Notes: generated by a model not told the origin, from the letters alone. A stretch of DNA of 48,514 bases from Pseudomonadota bacterium (GCA_022571415.1 JACZXW010000008.1:1-48514), one strand, 5' to 3'. Numbered from the stretch's first letter, positions 27,548 to 35,412 are shown. Numbers and translations are program-made.

Positions 27548-28720
27548 ATGTCTCTGACTATCGCCCTGGTGGCTGGAGAGACATCGGGAGATAATCTTGG
27601 TGCTCCCCTCATTCGGGAAATAAAACGTAAACATCCGGAGGCGCGATTTGTGGGCGTTGGTGGGCCTGCGATGATTGCGGAAGGGTTGGATTCATGGTTC
27701 GACATGGACCGGCTTTCGGTTAACGGTTTTATTGACCCGATCAAACGTCTTCCCGACTTGTTGAATATATTGCTGACAGTCCGATCCCGGTTGTTGGCAT
27801 CGCCGCCCAGTTGTTTCGTCGGAATAGACTTCAATTTTTTTAACCTGCTGCTTGAAGGCCTGCTGAAGAGGCGTGGAATTAGGACGGCGCACTATGTCTC
27901 ACCCACTGTATGGGCATGGCGTTCTGGTCGTATTAAGGCGATTGCGCGAAATGTTGATTTGATGCTCACACTCTATCCTTTTGAAACGTCTATTTATGAG
28001 GAAAACGGAATAGGCGTAAAGTTTGTTGGTCACCCAAAGGCACATGAAATTGATTTGCAGGATGGGCTACGCAATAAACCCGAAGCGCGGCGATTACTAG
28101 GTTATCAAACTGATGATAAGGTCGTCGCCATCCTTCCCGGGAGCAGGGGAAGCGAGGTCAGGTACTCAGGACCGGATTTCTTTGCCGCGGCAAACATGGT
28201 CAGGATTGCGATGCCGGAATGCAAGTTTGTTGTAGCTGCGGCTAATGCCAGGCGAAAAGACCAGATTGATCAGCTGCTGCAAGAAATGGGGCCCGAGGGT
28301 ATAAAGGTGGTGATAGGACTATCAAGAGAGGTAATGACTGCAGCAGATGTTGTCCTGGTGAACTCCGGAACAGCGACCCTGGAGGCCATGTTGCTCAAAA
28401 AACCGATGGTGATGTCCTATCGGCTGGGACCCGCGACCTATGCGCTTGTTTCGAGATTAGTCAAGACAAAATACTTTGCGCTCCCCAATATCCTGGCAGA
28501 ACACGAGTTGATTCCGGAACTGATTCAAGATGCTGCAACATCCCAGGCGTTGTCTGAAGCTGTACTCGCCATGTTTAAACCGCAGGTGCGTGACAAGCTG
28601 GTGACCGAATTTGATGCCATCCACCGGCAGCTCAGGTTAGATAGCGGCGATCAGGCCGCTCAGGCGGTGCTGGCGCTTTGTATTGAGAGCAGAGATGGGG
28701 ACGCTGATGTATCGCCGTGA
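27548..28720 (+). CDS. lpxB: LpxB, lipid-A-disaccharide synthase
   Basis: Glycosyltransferase family 19 enzyme that joins lipid X and UDP-diacylglucosamine to the lipid A disaccharide at the inner membrane. 390 aa. Opens with ALVAGETSGDNLG, then GVGGPAM, YVSPTVWAWR, GHPKAHE and ILPGSRGSEV, all LpxB signatures. Nucleotide binding is in the C-terminal half (NSGTATLEAML). It starts 66 bp after fabZ in a spot where lpxA should be, with no clear ribosome binding site. Confidence 0.96.
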   Translation: MSLTIALVAGETSGDNLGAPLIREIKRKHPEARFVGVGGPAMIAEGLDSWFDMDRLSVNGFIDPIKRLPDLLNILLTVRSRLLASPPSCFVGIDFNFFNLLLEGLLKRRGIRTAHYVSPTVWAWRSGRIKAIARNVDLMLTLYPFETSIYEENGIGVKFVGHPKAHEIDLQDGLRNKPEARRLLGYQTDDKVVAILPGSRGSEVRYSGPDFFAAANMVRIAMPECKFVVAAANARRKDQIDQLLQEMGPEGIKVVIGLSREVMTAADVVLVNSGTATLEAMLLKKPMVMSYRLGPATYALVSRLVKTKYFALPNILAEHELIPELIQDAATSQALSEAVLAMFKPQVRDKLVTEFDAIHRQLRLDSGDQAAQAVLALCIESRDGDADVSP

Positions 28721-29276
28721 ATTATGTGCCGGGGTAGATGAGGTTGGACGTGGTCCGTTGGCCGGAGCCGTCTTTGCCGCTGCCGTCGTTCTGGATCCTT
28801 TCACCAGCATTGAGGGACTGCGCGACTCGAAACAATTGACTGCCAGGCGAAGGGAATTTCTTGACCAGGTTATCAGGGAGCAGGCAATTTCCTTTTGTAT
28901 TGCCAAGGCAGATGTAGCGGAGATTGATGAGATCAATATCCTCCAGGCGACTCTAAAAGCCATGCAGCGTGCCGTGCAAGGCCTATCGGTGACAGTGGAT
29001 TTTGTTTTGGTGGACGGTAACCGTACGCCTGAATTTGATTGTGAATCAGAATGGCTGATAAAAGGGGATACCAAGTTTGACGCCATTAAAGCAGCGTCCA
29101 TCATTGCCAAGGTCGCAAGGGATAAGGAAATGGTAAAACTCGATGCGAGGTACCCGGTGTACGGCCTTGCTCGACACAAGGGTTATGCCACCGCCTATCA
29201 TCTCGACGCCCTGAAAAAACATGGCCCTTGCCCGGTGCATCGAATGTCGTTTGCACCATGTGGTCACAGAGGATAG
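28695..29276 (+). CDS. rnhB: Ribonuclease HII
   Basis: Removes ribonucleotides and RNA primers from DNA-RNA hybrids. About 193 aa. GVDEVGRGPLAGAV carries the first catalytic Asp and Glu; the third Asp is in VDGNRTP and the fourth in IIAKVARD. The start lies inside the lpxB 3' end: ATG at 28695 is used here, ATG at 28707 (after GGGGA) and TTG at 28683 are alternatives. Last gene of the envelope run; it converges on the selenoprotein gene. Confidence 0.95.
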   Translation: MGTLMYRRELCAGVDEVGRGPLAGAVFAAAVVLDPFTSIEGLRDSKQLTARRREFLDQVIREQAISFCIAKADVAEIDEINILQATLKAMQRAVQGLSVTVDFVLVDGNRTPEFDCESEWLIKGDTKFDAIKAASIIAKVARDKEMVKLDARYPVYGLARHKGYATAYHLDALKKHGPCPVHRMSFAPCGHRG

Positions 29277-29294
29277 GTCAGGGATTCCCCGGAT

Positions 29295-29768
29295 TTACTT
29301 TTTTTTGGCTGAAACAATAAAGTTCAACAGGAGCAACGCTTCTTCCGGGTCGGTTCTGCCAACTGGCGAAGAAGAATAAGTCGAGGAAATCACACGTCCT
29401 GAATTTGTTACAATAAACTCCGTTGGCTGTATGAAGTCCCGACGTTCGTCCCAGAAAGACCCAAGCTTGTTGCCCGTTGCGCGATCAACGCCCCATGCGA
29501 CCGGGAATGAAAGCTTGTCGGCCACCTCCGCAGCTTTATCCAGGGTATCGACGCTGGCAGCATAAATTGAGGCGCCAAGTTCCTTGAACTTGTCCAGCCT
29601 TGCCTCATAGCCATCTAACAGACGGCGGCAGAAGGGTCACCAATGACCGCGGTAGAAAAGAATAATGGCGTAGTCGGATTCAATATCCGAGGGTAGCAAT
29701 ACTGATTCGTGCTCACCGATCTTAAGGGTAATGTCCGGGAACGTATCGCCACTGTCTAGCTGGGGCAC
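29295..29768 (-). CDS. AhpC/TSA-like redoxin selenoprotein with Sec-x-x-Cys centre (in-frame TGA)
   Basis: Reading from GTG at 29766-29768 gives 157 residues with one internal TGA, codon 44 at 29637-29639, and a TAA end. The residues around the TGA read FYRGHW-U-PFCRR. Thioredoxin-fold peroxiredoxin-like proteins have FYRGxWCPFC here, so the TGA falls exactly on the first redox cysteine, with the second at residue 47. The rest has family features (GDTFPDI near the start, FPVAWGVD, PTEFIV, a GRTDPEEALLLL tail) and no other defect. GGAGGG lies seven bases before the GTG, inside the end of the GST gene. A SECIS-like hairpin follows the TGA. Simple translation would split the gene at the TGA. A nonsense mutation is the alternative. 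Likely a peroxide or disulfide reductase; no selABCD genes are in view. Confidence 0.85.
29601..29639 (-). promoter_or_regulatory. Sec codon and bacterial SECIS-like hairpin
   Basis: The UGA is 29639-29637. After it GCCGUCU (29626-29620) pairs with AGAUGGC (29616-29610) around a GUU loop. A lower stem UGCC (29630-29627) pairs with GGCA (29604-29601), with a five-base bulge on the 3' side. Seventeen nucleotides separate the UGA from the loop, within the known bacterial range of about 16-37, and the loop starts with GU as in the E. coli fdhF element that SelB reads. Confidence 0.7.
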
Positions 29769-29772
29769 TTGT

Positions 29773-30426
29773 TTACCCTCCCGGGATCTGGGACATGAAT
29801 TTTTTATCTTCGGCAAGGCGGTTCTTGACCAGGTCAGTGTTCAAGGTGTAGTCAAGGTAGCGTCTGATTTTAGGATATTTACTGCCATCGACGTCAAAAT
29901 CTCCATGTAAGCCCTGGATAAAGCAGGTGACGACGCTAATATCAGCGATAGTCACGCTGCTGCCCACAAGCAAGCCTTCTTCAGGCGTGATCGATTCCAT
30001 ATAGTCGAGTACTGCGGGCATCAGGTTGTCCAGAATGTTGGCGACTACTGTTTCGTCGGTCTTTTGTCCAAGCATGGTCGGATTCAGGAACCGTTGTACA
30101 AACAACCCAGCACAGGCTTCCACCAACTTTGTATCGGCAAATTCCTCTATCCACAGGACAGTTGCTTCTTCTTTTGGATCATCGGGGTAGATGGATCTGT
30201 CAGGATATATTCGATCAATATAGCGGCAAATTGCGCTCGTATCGGGAACCGTAAAACCGTCATGTTCCAAAACCGGTATCTTACCCAGAGGGCTGATCGT
30301 CCGAAAAGCCGGGTCATCTGAACCTGGAAATACCGGTTCGATTTCATACTCCACTTCTTTGTACTCCAGGGTAAGCAAAGCCTTCCTGACAAATGGAGAT
30401 AGAGCGACACCGTGGATTTTGATCAT
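29773..30426 (-). CDS. Glutathione S-transferase family protein
   Basis: 217 aa with an N-terminal thioredoxin-like domain and an all-helical C-terminal domain. The active-site region is LSPFVRKALLTLEYK, so a Ser is the candidate catalytic residue. SPLGKIPVLEHDG carries the cis-Pro, and DTSAICRYID binds the glutathione gamma-glutamyl group. C-terminal SVTIADISVVT is the usual N-capping segment. The substrate cannot be read from sequence. It lies directly upstream of the selenoprotein gene, whose ribosome binding site is in this gene's last codons, so the two are very probably co-translated. An inverted repeat precedes the start. Confidence 0.9.
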   Translation of the reverse strand: MIKIHGVALSPFVRKALLTLEYKEVEYEIEPVFPGSDDPAFRTISPLGKIPVLEHDGFTVPDTSAICRYIDRIYPDRSIYPDDPKEEATVLWIEEFADTKLVEACAGLFVQRFLNPTMLGQKTDETVVANILDNLMPAVLDYMESITPEEGLLVGSSVTIADISVVTCFIQGLHGDFDVDGSKYPKIRRYLDYTLNTDLVKNRLAEDKKFMSQIPGG

Positions 30427-30431
30427 GGATA

Positions 30432-30464
30432 ATACTCACTTAACTTCAGGAGACGAGTGAGTAT
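30432..30464. promoter_or_regulatory. Inverted repeat upstream of the GST-selenoprotein pair (operator candidate)
   Basis: ATACTCACT at 30432-30440 and AGTGAGTAT at 30456-30464 form a perfect 9-bp inverted repeat with a 15-bp spacer, ending five bases before the GST start codon. It could be a repressor site or an RNA hairpin near the ribosome binding site. Confidence 0.35.
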
Positions 30465-30535
30465 CCTCCGTAGATGTTCTGAGGGCAACGGTATTGAGGG
30501 AATATAGCTTATTCCGCCATTGTTGCGACGGATGA

Positions 30536-31003
30536 TTACTGCAATATTTCCTGCGCTTGTTTCTTAATTTCTTCCGGGTCTGAAACGTCTCCTGCAGCAA
30601 GGCGTTCAATAAATTTCCGATGTCTGTTGGCGCTTAAATGAACTTTTACCCTGGCTCTTACAATTTCTACAGAAGGAGGTTTGGGAATGTAATCGACCGC
30701 GCCAGCCTTGAGAGCTACCTCTTCATTATGTTTGTCGTCCATTGAAGTGACAAAAATGACTGGTATTTTTTCAGTGATCGGGTCTGCCTTGAGGGCTTTG
30801 CATGCCTCAACGCCCGTCATCCCTGGCATGATGATATCCAGCAAGATGAGGTCAGGCTGCTGATTCCGGGCGACGTCGATAGCCCTGCTGCCATCGGTCG
30901 CCACGCAGACAGCATAGTCTGGCTGTAGCATGTTGGTCATAATACGGATGATCGTTGCCTGGTCATCAACGATCAGTATGAGTGGTTTATCTCTGCCTTC
31001 CAC
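30536..31003 (-). CDS. CheY-like single-domain response regulator
   Basis: Receiver domain with the phosphorylation pocket: acidic pair in LIVDDQ, phospho-acceptor Asp in LILLDIIMPG, Thr/Ser in FVTSMDD and Lys in DYIPKPP. A 45-residue helical tail follows, with no DNA-binding or enzymatic output domain. I use the GTG at 31001-31003 with AAAAGG upstream; a TTG at 31051 would add 16 residues. No histidine kinase lies nearby, so its input is unknown. It sits between the di-haem peroxidase gene and the GST on the same strand. Confidence 0.85.
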   Translation of the reverse strand: MEGRDKPLILIVDDQATIIRIMTNMLQPDYAVCVATDGSRAIDVARNQQPDLILLDIIMPGMTGVEACKALKADPITEKIPVIFVTSMDDKHNEEVALKAGAVDYIPKPPSVEIVRARVKVHLSANRHRKFIERLAAGDVSDPEEIKKQAQEILQ

Positions 31004-31078
31004 CTTGACCTTTTCCCCAGTGAACTTGTGTTGCTCATGATAGCCCAGCAATAAATTAGTATCACCTGGCCCTCCGAC

Positions 31079-32176
31079 CTAGTAATCGCCGATTTCAGTA
31101 TTCCTGGCATCGTGAATCAGTCTCTCGACATAGGGAGATGTGAGGGATTCGAGGAACAACAGAAGCTGCTGGATTTCCATCTCATCCAGGGCGAATGGCA
31201 GTATCTTGGGGTCGAGACCCTCATTGCTGATACCTCCCTTCATATAGAAAAGCAGTACTTCCCGCAGGGACGATATTGATCCGTCGTGCATATAGGGTGC
31301 CGTCAGTGCAACATTGCGTAAGGTTGGGGTGCGATATTTCCATTTGTCTGACGACTTACCGGTCATCTCGTATCGACCCAGATCGTTCAGGGTTTCTACC
31401 TGGAAGGGTGGGGATGTTTTAATGGCGATGGTTTCTGACAACCGGATCGATTGTGTTTCTCTTAGCGGTGTATTCATGGATCTTTCGAATCCAATACCGG
31501 TGTTGTGGAATTTGTCATCTGTAAACTGTGCAAACGCTTCACTTAAGGTATGGCAATTGCCGCATCCGTGGCGGATGAAGAGGGTAAATCCTTGCTTTGC
31601 CTGCGCACTGACAGCCGATTTGTTATTGCCGAAATACCATTGGTCGAACGGCGATCCCGCTGCAATAAGCGAGCGTTCGTATGCGGCCAATGCAATGCCG
31701 ATGGTGGTGATGCTGATTCCTTCATCGAATACCATTTCAAAGGCCGCCTCATAGTCGTCAAGGCCCTGCAAGCGTTTGATGACAGCGCCGATTGATATAT
31801 TGCCCATCTCCCGCGCACTCAGTAGTGGCGACCATACCTGATTAGCCAGGGTGAACTCCCGACCGTCGTGGAACAGGACTTTTCTGTGAATGACATTCAA
31901 CAGTGTGGGCGAATTGCGTTTTACGGTCCGTCCATTGAATCCTACTGGCGTGGCAAGTTGGTTTTGCGCAAATCCCTGTTCCGGGATGTGGCACATGGCA
32001 CAGGACAAGGTGCCGTTTGCGGACAGGCGGCGGTCCAGAAAAAGTCTCTTGCCGAGGGCAACCTGACCCGGTTCAGGTGTGTTGGTGGCAGGCAGTCCCA
32101 GGTCCGGTAATGCCGCGGCGGTAGTCGATGCCAGCATGGTGGCGAACAGAAGAATATAGCGATAAAGCATTTGCAT
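31079..32176 (-). CDS. MauG/cytochrome c peroxidase-like di-haem protein, periplasmic
   Basis: 365 aa with a signal peptide (hydrophobic residues 5-22, TAAA cut region). Two covalent haem c sites, CAMCH (about residues 59-63) and CGNCH (about 205-209), mark the di-haem peroxidase/MauG family, which reduces H2O2 or matures a partner protein by oxidation. GKRLFLDRRLSANGTLSC is the family opening, and TLRNVALTAPYMHDGS near the C-terminus carries the second half-domain signature. It diverges from mtoX. A MauG gene next to mtoX and a SCO1/SenC gene is known from methanethiol oxidisers, where it is thought to help maturation of the oxidase. Confidence 0.9.
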   Translation of the reverse strand: MQMLYRYILLFATMLASTTAAALPDLGLPATNTPEPGQVALGKRLFLDRRLSANGTLSCAMCHIPEQGFAQNQLATPVGFNGRTVKRNSPTLLNVIHRKVLFHDGREFTLANQVWSPLLSAREMGNISIGAVIKRLQGLDDYEAAFEMVFDEGISITTIGIALAAYERSLIAAGSPFDQWYFGNNKSAVSAQAKQGFTLFIRHGCGNCHTLSEAFAQFTDDKFHNTGIGFERSMNTPLRETQSIRLSETIAIKTSPPFQVETLNDLGRYEMTGKSSDKWKYRTPTLRNVALTAPYMHDGSISSLREVLLFYMKGGISNEGLDPKILPFALDEMEIQQLLLFLESLTSPYVERLIHDARNTEIGDY

Positions 32177-32221
32177 CTAATCTCACAGGTATTGCTATGA
32201 TAGGCTTTCATAAAGCTGAGC

Positions 32222-32265
32222 AACAGCCCTGAGCTGTTCTTGTAGACAGCCCTGAGCTGTTTTTA
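32222..32265 (+). repeat. Two direct-repeat hairpins in the mtoX leader
   Basis: ACAGCCCTGAGCTGTT occurs at 32223-32238 and again at 32246-32261, 23 bp apart. Each folds as AACAGC or ACAGC against GCTGTT with a five-base loop. The second runs into TTTTTAG, so it looks like a weak intrinsic terminator 23 bp before the mtoX ATG. Upstream, TGCTATGAT (ending 32201) fits an extended -10 promoter. An attenuator or a tandem operator are both possible. Confidence 0.55.
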
Positions 32266-32283
32266 GATCAATGGAGAATATCG

Positions 32284-33615
32284 ATGAAGAGAATCGCACT
32301 ACTACTTAGCCTGCTGGTTCCCATTACTTTGCTGGCTGATGAAACCTGTATGTCTCCCTATATGGCGAAAATTGTCGGCCAGGAAGATTTCGTTTATGTC
32401 TGGACCCTGGGCGTGGTGGGTATTGGGGATGAACAGGACAAGCTGGTCACTGTTTCAGTTAATCCCAATACCGACTCCTACGGTAAGGTGATCCACAGCC
32501 TGTCTGTCGGTGGGCGCAACGAGGCGCACCATTCCGGTTTTACGGATGATCGTCGATACCTGTGGGCCTCAGGGCTCGATACCAGCAAGATCTTTATCTT
32601 TGATGTACACACTGACCCGGCGAAACCCAGATTGCACAAGGTCATAGAGAATTTCGTTTCCATGTCAGGTGGTGTTGTTGGACCCCATACGTCCTATGCC
32701 TTGCCGGGGCGCATGATGATTACCGGACTGTCTAACAACAAGGACCATGGCGGCCAGACCGGGATGGTTGAATATACCAACGCTGGTGACTATGTCGCGA
32801 CCTATTGGATGCCCAGAGATGGCGCCCTCAATGGAGCGGAAAAATCCGGCAAGTTCGCCGGAGGTTATGGTTATGACCTGCGGGCGTTTCCGCGTCGCAA
32901 TGTCATGGTGACGTCATCCTTTACCGGTTGGAACAACTACATGATGAATATCGGCGCCATGATGGCGAGCCCGGAAGCGATGGCACAATTCGGCAACACG
33001 GTGGTGATCTGGGATCTGCATGCGCGCACTCCGAAAAAAATACTGGATGTGCCGGGCGCCCCTTTGGAAATTCGTTGTGCATGGGGAGTCAAAAATAACT
33101 ATTGTTTTACCACCACGGCGCTGACTTCCGAGATCTGGCTTATTTACGAGGATGAAAACCTGGAGTGGCAGTCTAAGAAAGTTGCTGATATAGGGGATGC
33201 TTCAAAAATTCCGCTGCCGGTGGATATTTCCATCACTGCCGACGATAAATTGTTGTGGGTCAATACCTGGAATGACGGACTGACGCATTTGTACGATATC
33301 TCTGATCCTCACCACCCGGTGCAGCTTTTCGAGGACAAGATAGGAGAGCAGGTGAATATGGTTTCCCAGAGCTGGGATGGACAAAGGGTTTATTTCACCT
33401 CGTCACTACTGACAAACTGGGACAAGACCGAATCTACCGGTGCAGATCTGCAATATTTTAAGATCTATGATTTTGATGGCAAGAAGCTGGAGCACAAGCT
33501 CACCATTGATTTTCTGGCGGAGAAGTTGGGCTATCCACATCAGATGCGATTTGGTGCCTATTCCCTGTATGGTATGAAGGCGCCCCAAGAGGTCAGCTTG
33601 TCGTCCGCCAGTTGA
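32284..33615 (+). CDS. mtoX: SBP56-family protein, candidate periplasmic methanethiol oxidase
   Basis: 443 aa with a signal peptide (LLLSLLVPITLLA, cut before DET). The mature part is the selenium-binding-protein/methanethiol oxidase beta-propeller: VSVNPNTDSYGKVIH, the histidine pair in EAHHSGF, GPHTSYALPG, DLRAFPRRNVMVTSSF, YDISDPHHP and YPHQMRFG. Family members oxidise methanethiol to H2S, formaldehyde and H2O2 with a copper centre. The stretch after HHSGF reads TDDRRY, without the vicinal cysteines that bind selenium in SELENBP1-type proteins, so this is a divergent branch. GGAG lies seven bases before the ATG. SCO1/SenC follows with a 4-bp overlap and a MauG-like gene diverges, as in known mtoX loci. 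Confidence 0.82.
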   Translation: MKRIALLLSLLVPITLLADETCMSPYMAKIVGQEDFVYVWTLGVVGIGDEQDKLVTVSVNPNTDSYGKVIHSLSVGGRNEAHHSGFTDDRRYLWASGLDTSKIFIFDVHTDPAKPRLHKVIENFVSMSGGVVGPHTSYALPGRMMITGLSNNKDHGGQTGMVEYTNAGDYVATYWMPRDGALNGAEKSGKFAGGYGYDLRAFPRRNVMVTSSFTGWNNYMMNIGAMMASPEAMAQFGNTVVIWDLHARTPKKILDVPGAPLEIRCAWGVKNNYCFTTTALTSEIWLIYEDENLEWQSKKVADIGDASKIPLPVDISITADDKLLWVNTWNDGLTHLYDISDPHHPVQLFEDKIGEQVNMVSQSWDGQRVYFTSSLLTNWDKTESTGADLQYFKIYDFDGKKLEHKLTIDFLAEKLGYPHQMRFGAYSLYGMKAPQEVSLSSAS

Positions 33616-34340
33616 GGCTCTTACCTTTTCTGGTCCTGACGGCTGCTGTTGTGACCGTGGATATCTTCGCGGCGCCCCATCAGCGGCAGGTCAATGCCGT
33701 GCTGGCACCAGGATATGGTGATCTTGAATTCATCCCGCCCGCTCCCGGCAGTTACAGGCTGCCCGTTCTGGGGCAGGCAGCAGATGCGAAACTTGTGGAT
33801 AGCAAAGGAGATTCGCTCACCCTGTACGACCTGATCGGCGATAAATTCACCCTGCTTAGTTTTATTTATACCAGCTGTTCCGACGTTAACGGATGCCCGC
33901 TGGCTTCTTATGTCATGAGCAGGGTGCAGCGTCGGGTGATGACCGATGAGGCGCTGAAGGACCTAGTTCGCCTGGTGAGTTTCAGTTTTGACCCGGCGAA
34001 CGATACGCCTGAAGTTCTGGAACAATATGCCGGTCATTTCAGGAAGCCTGGTTCAGATTGGCATTTTGTGACGGCCGACTCTGCTGACGAACTTAACGCA
34101 ATGCTCGAAGCTTATGATCAATTCGTTATCAGGGAGTATGACCAGGAAGGGAATCTTCTGGGATCCATATCACATATACTCCGTGTCTACCTGATCGACC
34201 ATAATCGCGAGATTCGCAATATCTATTCGGTATCCTTCCTGCATCCCGATACCGTGATCAATGATATCAGGACCATCGTTGGCAGGAACCTTGCCGAAAT
34301 CGTTGCAGGAAATTACCCGGGTAACCCGCGGGAAGAGTGA
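33612..34340 (+). CDS. SCO1/SenC-family copper chaperone, exported
   Basis: 242 aa, TTG start overlapping the mtoX stop (TTGA). A signal peptide (residues 3-20) is followed by a thioredoxin-fold domain: LTLYDLIGDKFTLLSFIYTSC, a copper-site cysteine pair, VSFSFDPANDTPEVL, and the distal His in SHILRVYLID. The cysteine motif is CSDVNGCP, with five residues between the cysteines instead of the usual three. SCO proteins deliver copper to CuA or other copper sites and reduce disulfides; next to mtoX the likely client is the oxidase. Coupled to the ridA-like gene by overlapping stop and start. Confidence 0.85.
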   Translation: MRLLPFLVLTAAVVTVDIFAAPHQRQVNAVLAPGYGDLEFIPPAPGSYRLPVLGQAADAKLVDSKGDSLTLYDLIGDKFTLLSFIYTSCSDVNGCPLASYVMSRVQRRVMTDEALKDLVRLVSFSFDPANDTPEVLEQYAGHFRKPGSDWHFVTADSADELNAMLEAYDQFVIREYDQEGNLLGSISHILRVYLIDHNREIRNIYSVSFLHPDTVINDIRTIVGRNLAEIVAGNYPGNPREE

Positions 34341-34705
34341 TGAGTATAAAAAGGATCAAGGTTGGATCACGCATGAGCCAGGCCGTCGTGCACGGAAGCG
34401 TGGTATATACAGCGGGCCAGGTCGCACTTAATGCCAGGGGTGAAGGTGCTGCAGCACAAACCAGGGACATACTGGATGCCATTGATGGTCTGCTGGCCGA
34501 AGCAGGGACGGATAAATCCAATCTGCTCACAGCCAATATCTGGCTGTCTGACATGGCTGATTTCAAGGCGATGAATGAAGTGTGGGATGCCTGGGTGGTG
34601 GAAGGTAATACGCCCACCAGGGCCTGCGTCGAGTCGAAATTGGCGGCGCCGCAATTCAATGTGGAAATCGCCATAACTGCAGCAATAGTTGCCGCCATTG
34701 AATAA
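34340..34705 (+). CDS. RidA/YjgF-family protein
   Basis: 121 aa, single chorismate-mutase-like Rid domain. VVYTAGQVALNARGEG and the catalytic-type Arg in TRACVESKLAAPQFNVEI are present, so enamine/imine deaminase activity is possible. Start ATG overlaps the SCO stop; a GTG one codon earlier is an alternative. Fourth-to-last in the mtoX-side operon. Its link to sulfur metabolism is only by position. Confidence 0.9.
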   Translation: MSIKRIKVGSRMSQAVVHGSVVYTAGQVALNARGEGAAAQTRDILDAIDGLLAEAGTDKSNLLTANIWLSDMADFKAMNEVWDAWVVEGNTPTRACVESKLAAPQFNVEIAITAAIVAAIE

Positions 34706-34716
34706 GAAGGAATGCC

Positions 34717-35412
34717 ATGCCGGTTGAAGATGCTCTGACTGTTGACGATGAACTGATTATCGAACAGATCCCCGTGGGCCCGATGCAGAATTTTGCCTAC
34801 CTGGTGGGTTCACGCAGTACCCGGGAAGTGGCCGTGGTTGATCCCGCCTGGGATATTGATGGCCTGCTGAAATTTATCAATGATCGGGACTACAAACTGG
34901 TTGCGGCACTGGTTACGCATTATCATCCCGATCACTGTGGTGGCTCCTTTGGCAGCAACAGTGTCACCGGCGTCGCAGAATTACTGGAAGCCAATCCCGT
35001 CAGGATTTATGCGCACAAGCTTGAGGCAGAAGGGCTAAAGAAAGTTACGGGTATTTCCGACAGTGATATTAAAAAAGTGGAGTCAGGGGACAAGCTGAAA
35101 ATAGGGGATGTTGAAGTAGAGTTCCTGCATACACCGGGACACACGCCGGGTTCGCAGTGTTTCATGATCAAGCGCGCGCTGGTGTCTGGCGACACGTTAT
35201 TCGTTGATGGTTGCGGTCGAGTGGATTTACCCGGTTCCAATTCGGAGGATATGTTTCACAGTCTGCAGAAACTGGCCGCCCTGCCGGACGATACCCTGCT
35301 GCTGCCGGGCCATAACTACAGCCAGGTTCCCCACGCCACCATGGAGGAAACCAAACGTATCAACACCTACATGCGGATCGACAGCCTGGAATCGTGGAAA
35401 ATGATGGTCTAA
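34717..35412 (+). CDS. Metallo-beta-lactamase-fold hydrolase (glyoxalase II/persulfide dioxygenase-like)
   Basis: 231 aa. The metal-binding motif [10 protein letters not shown] (HxHxDH, about residues 67-76) is followed by [11 protein letters not shown] with the next His, then [16 protein letters not shown] with the bridging Asp and LLPGHNY with the last His. The GCGRxD segment occurs both in glyoxalase II relatives and in ETHE1-type persulfide dioxygenases, so the substrate is open. Ends the mtoX-side operon and overlaps the asnS stop tail to tail. Oxidation of sulfur released by methanethiol oxidase would suit the neighbourhood, but this is inference. Confidence 0.85.
   Translation: MPVEDALTVDDELIIEQIPVGPMQNFAYLVGSRSTREVAVVDPAWDIDGLLKFINDRDYKLVAALVTHYHPDHCGGSFGSNSVTGVAELLEANPVRIYAHKLEAEGLKKVTGISDSDIKKVESGDKLKIGDVEVEFLHTPGHTPGSQCFMIKRALVSGDTLFVDGCGRVDLPGSNSEDMFHSLQKLAALPDDTLLLPGHNYSQVPHATMEETKRINTYMRIDSLESWKMMV

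Noticed and set aside
29295-29525. Treating the 3' part of the redoxin as a separate small gene starting at an internal ATG
   Set aside because: It would drop the active site; the frame continues upstream through the TGA to a start with a strong ribosome binding site.
31079-32176. Methylamine dehydrogenase system because of the MauG-like gene
   Set aside because: No mauA or mauB genes are present; the mtoX/SCO context explains the MauG-like protein better.
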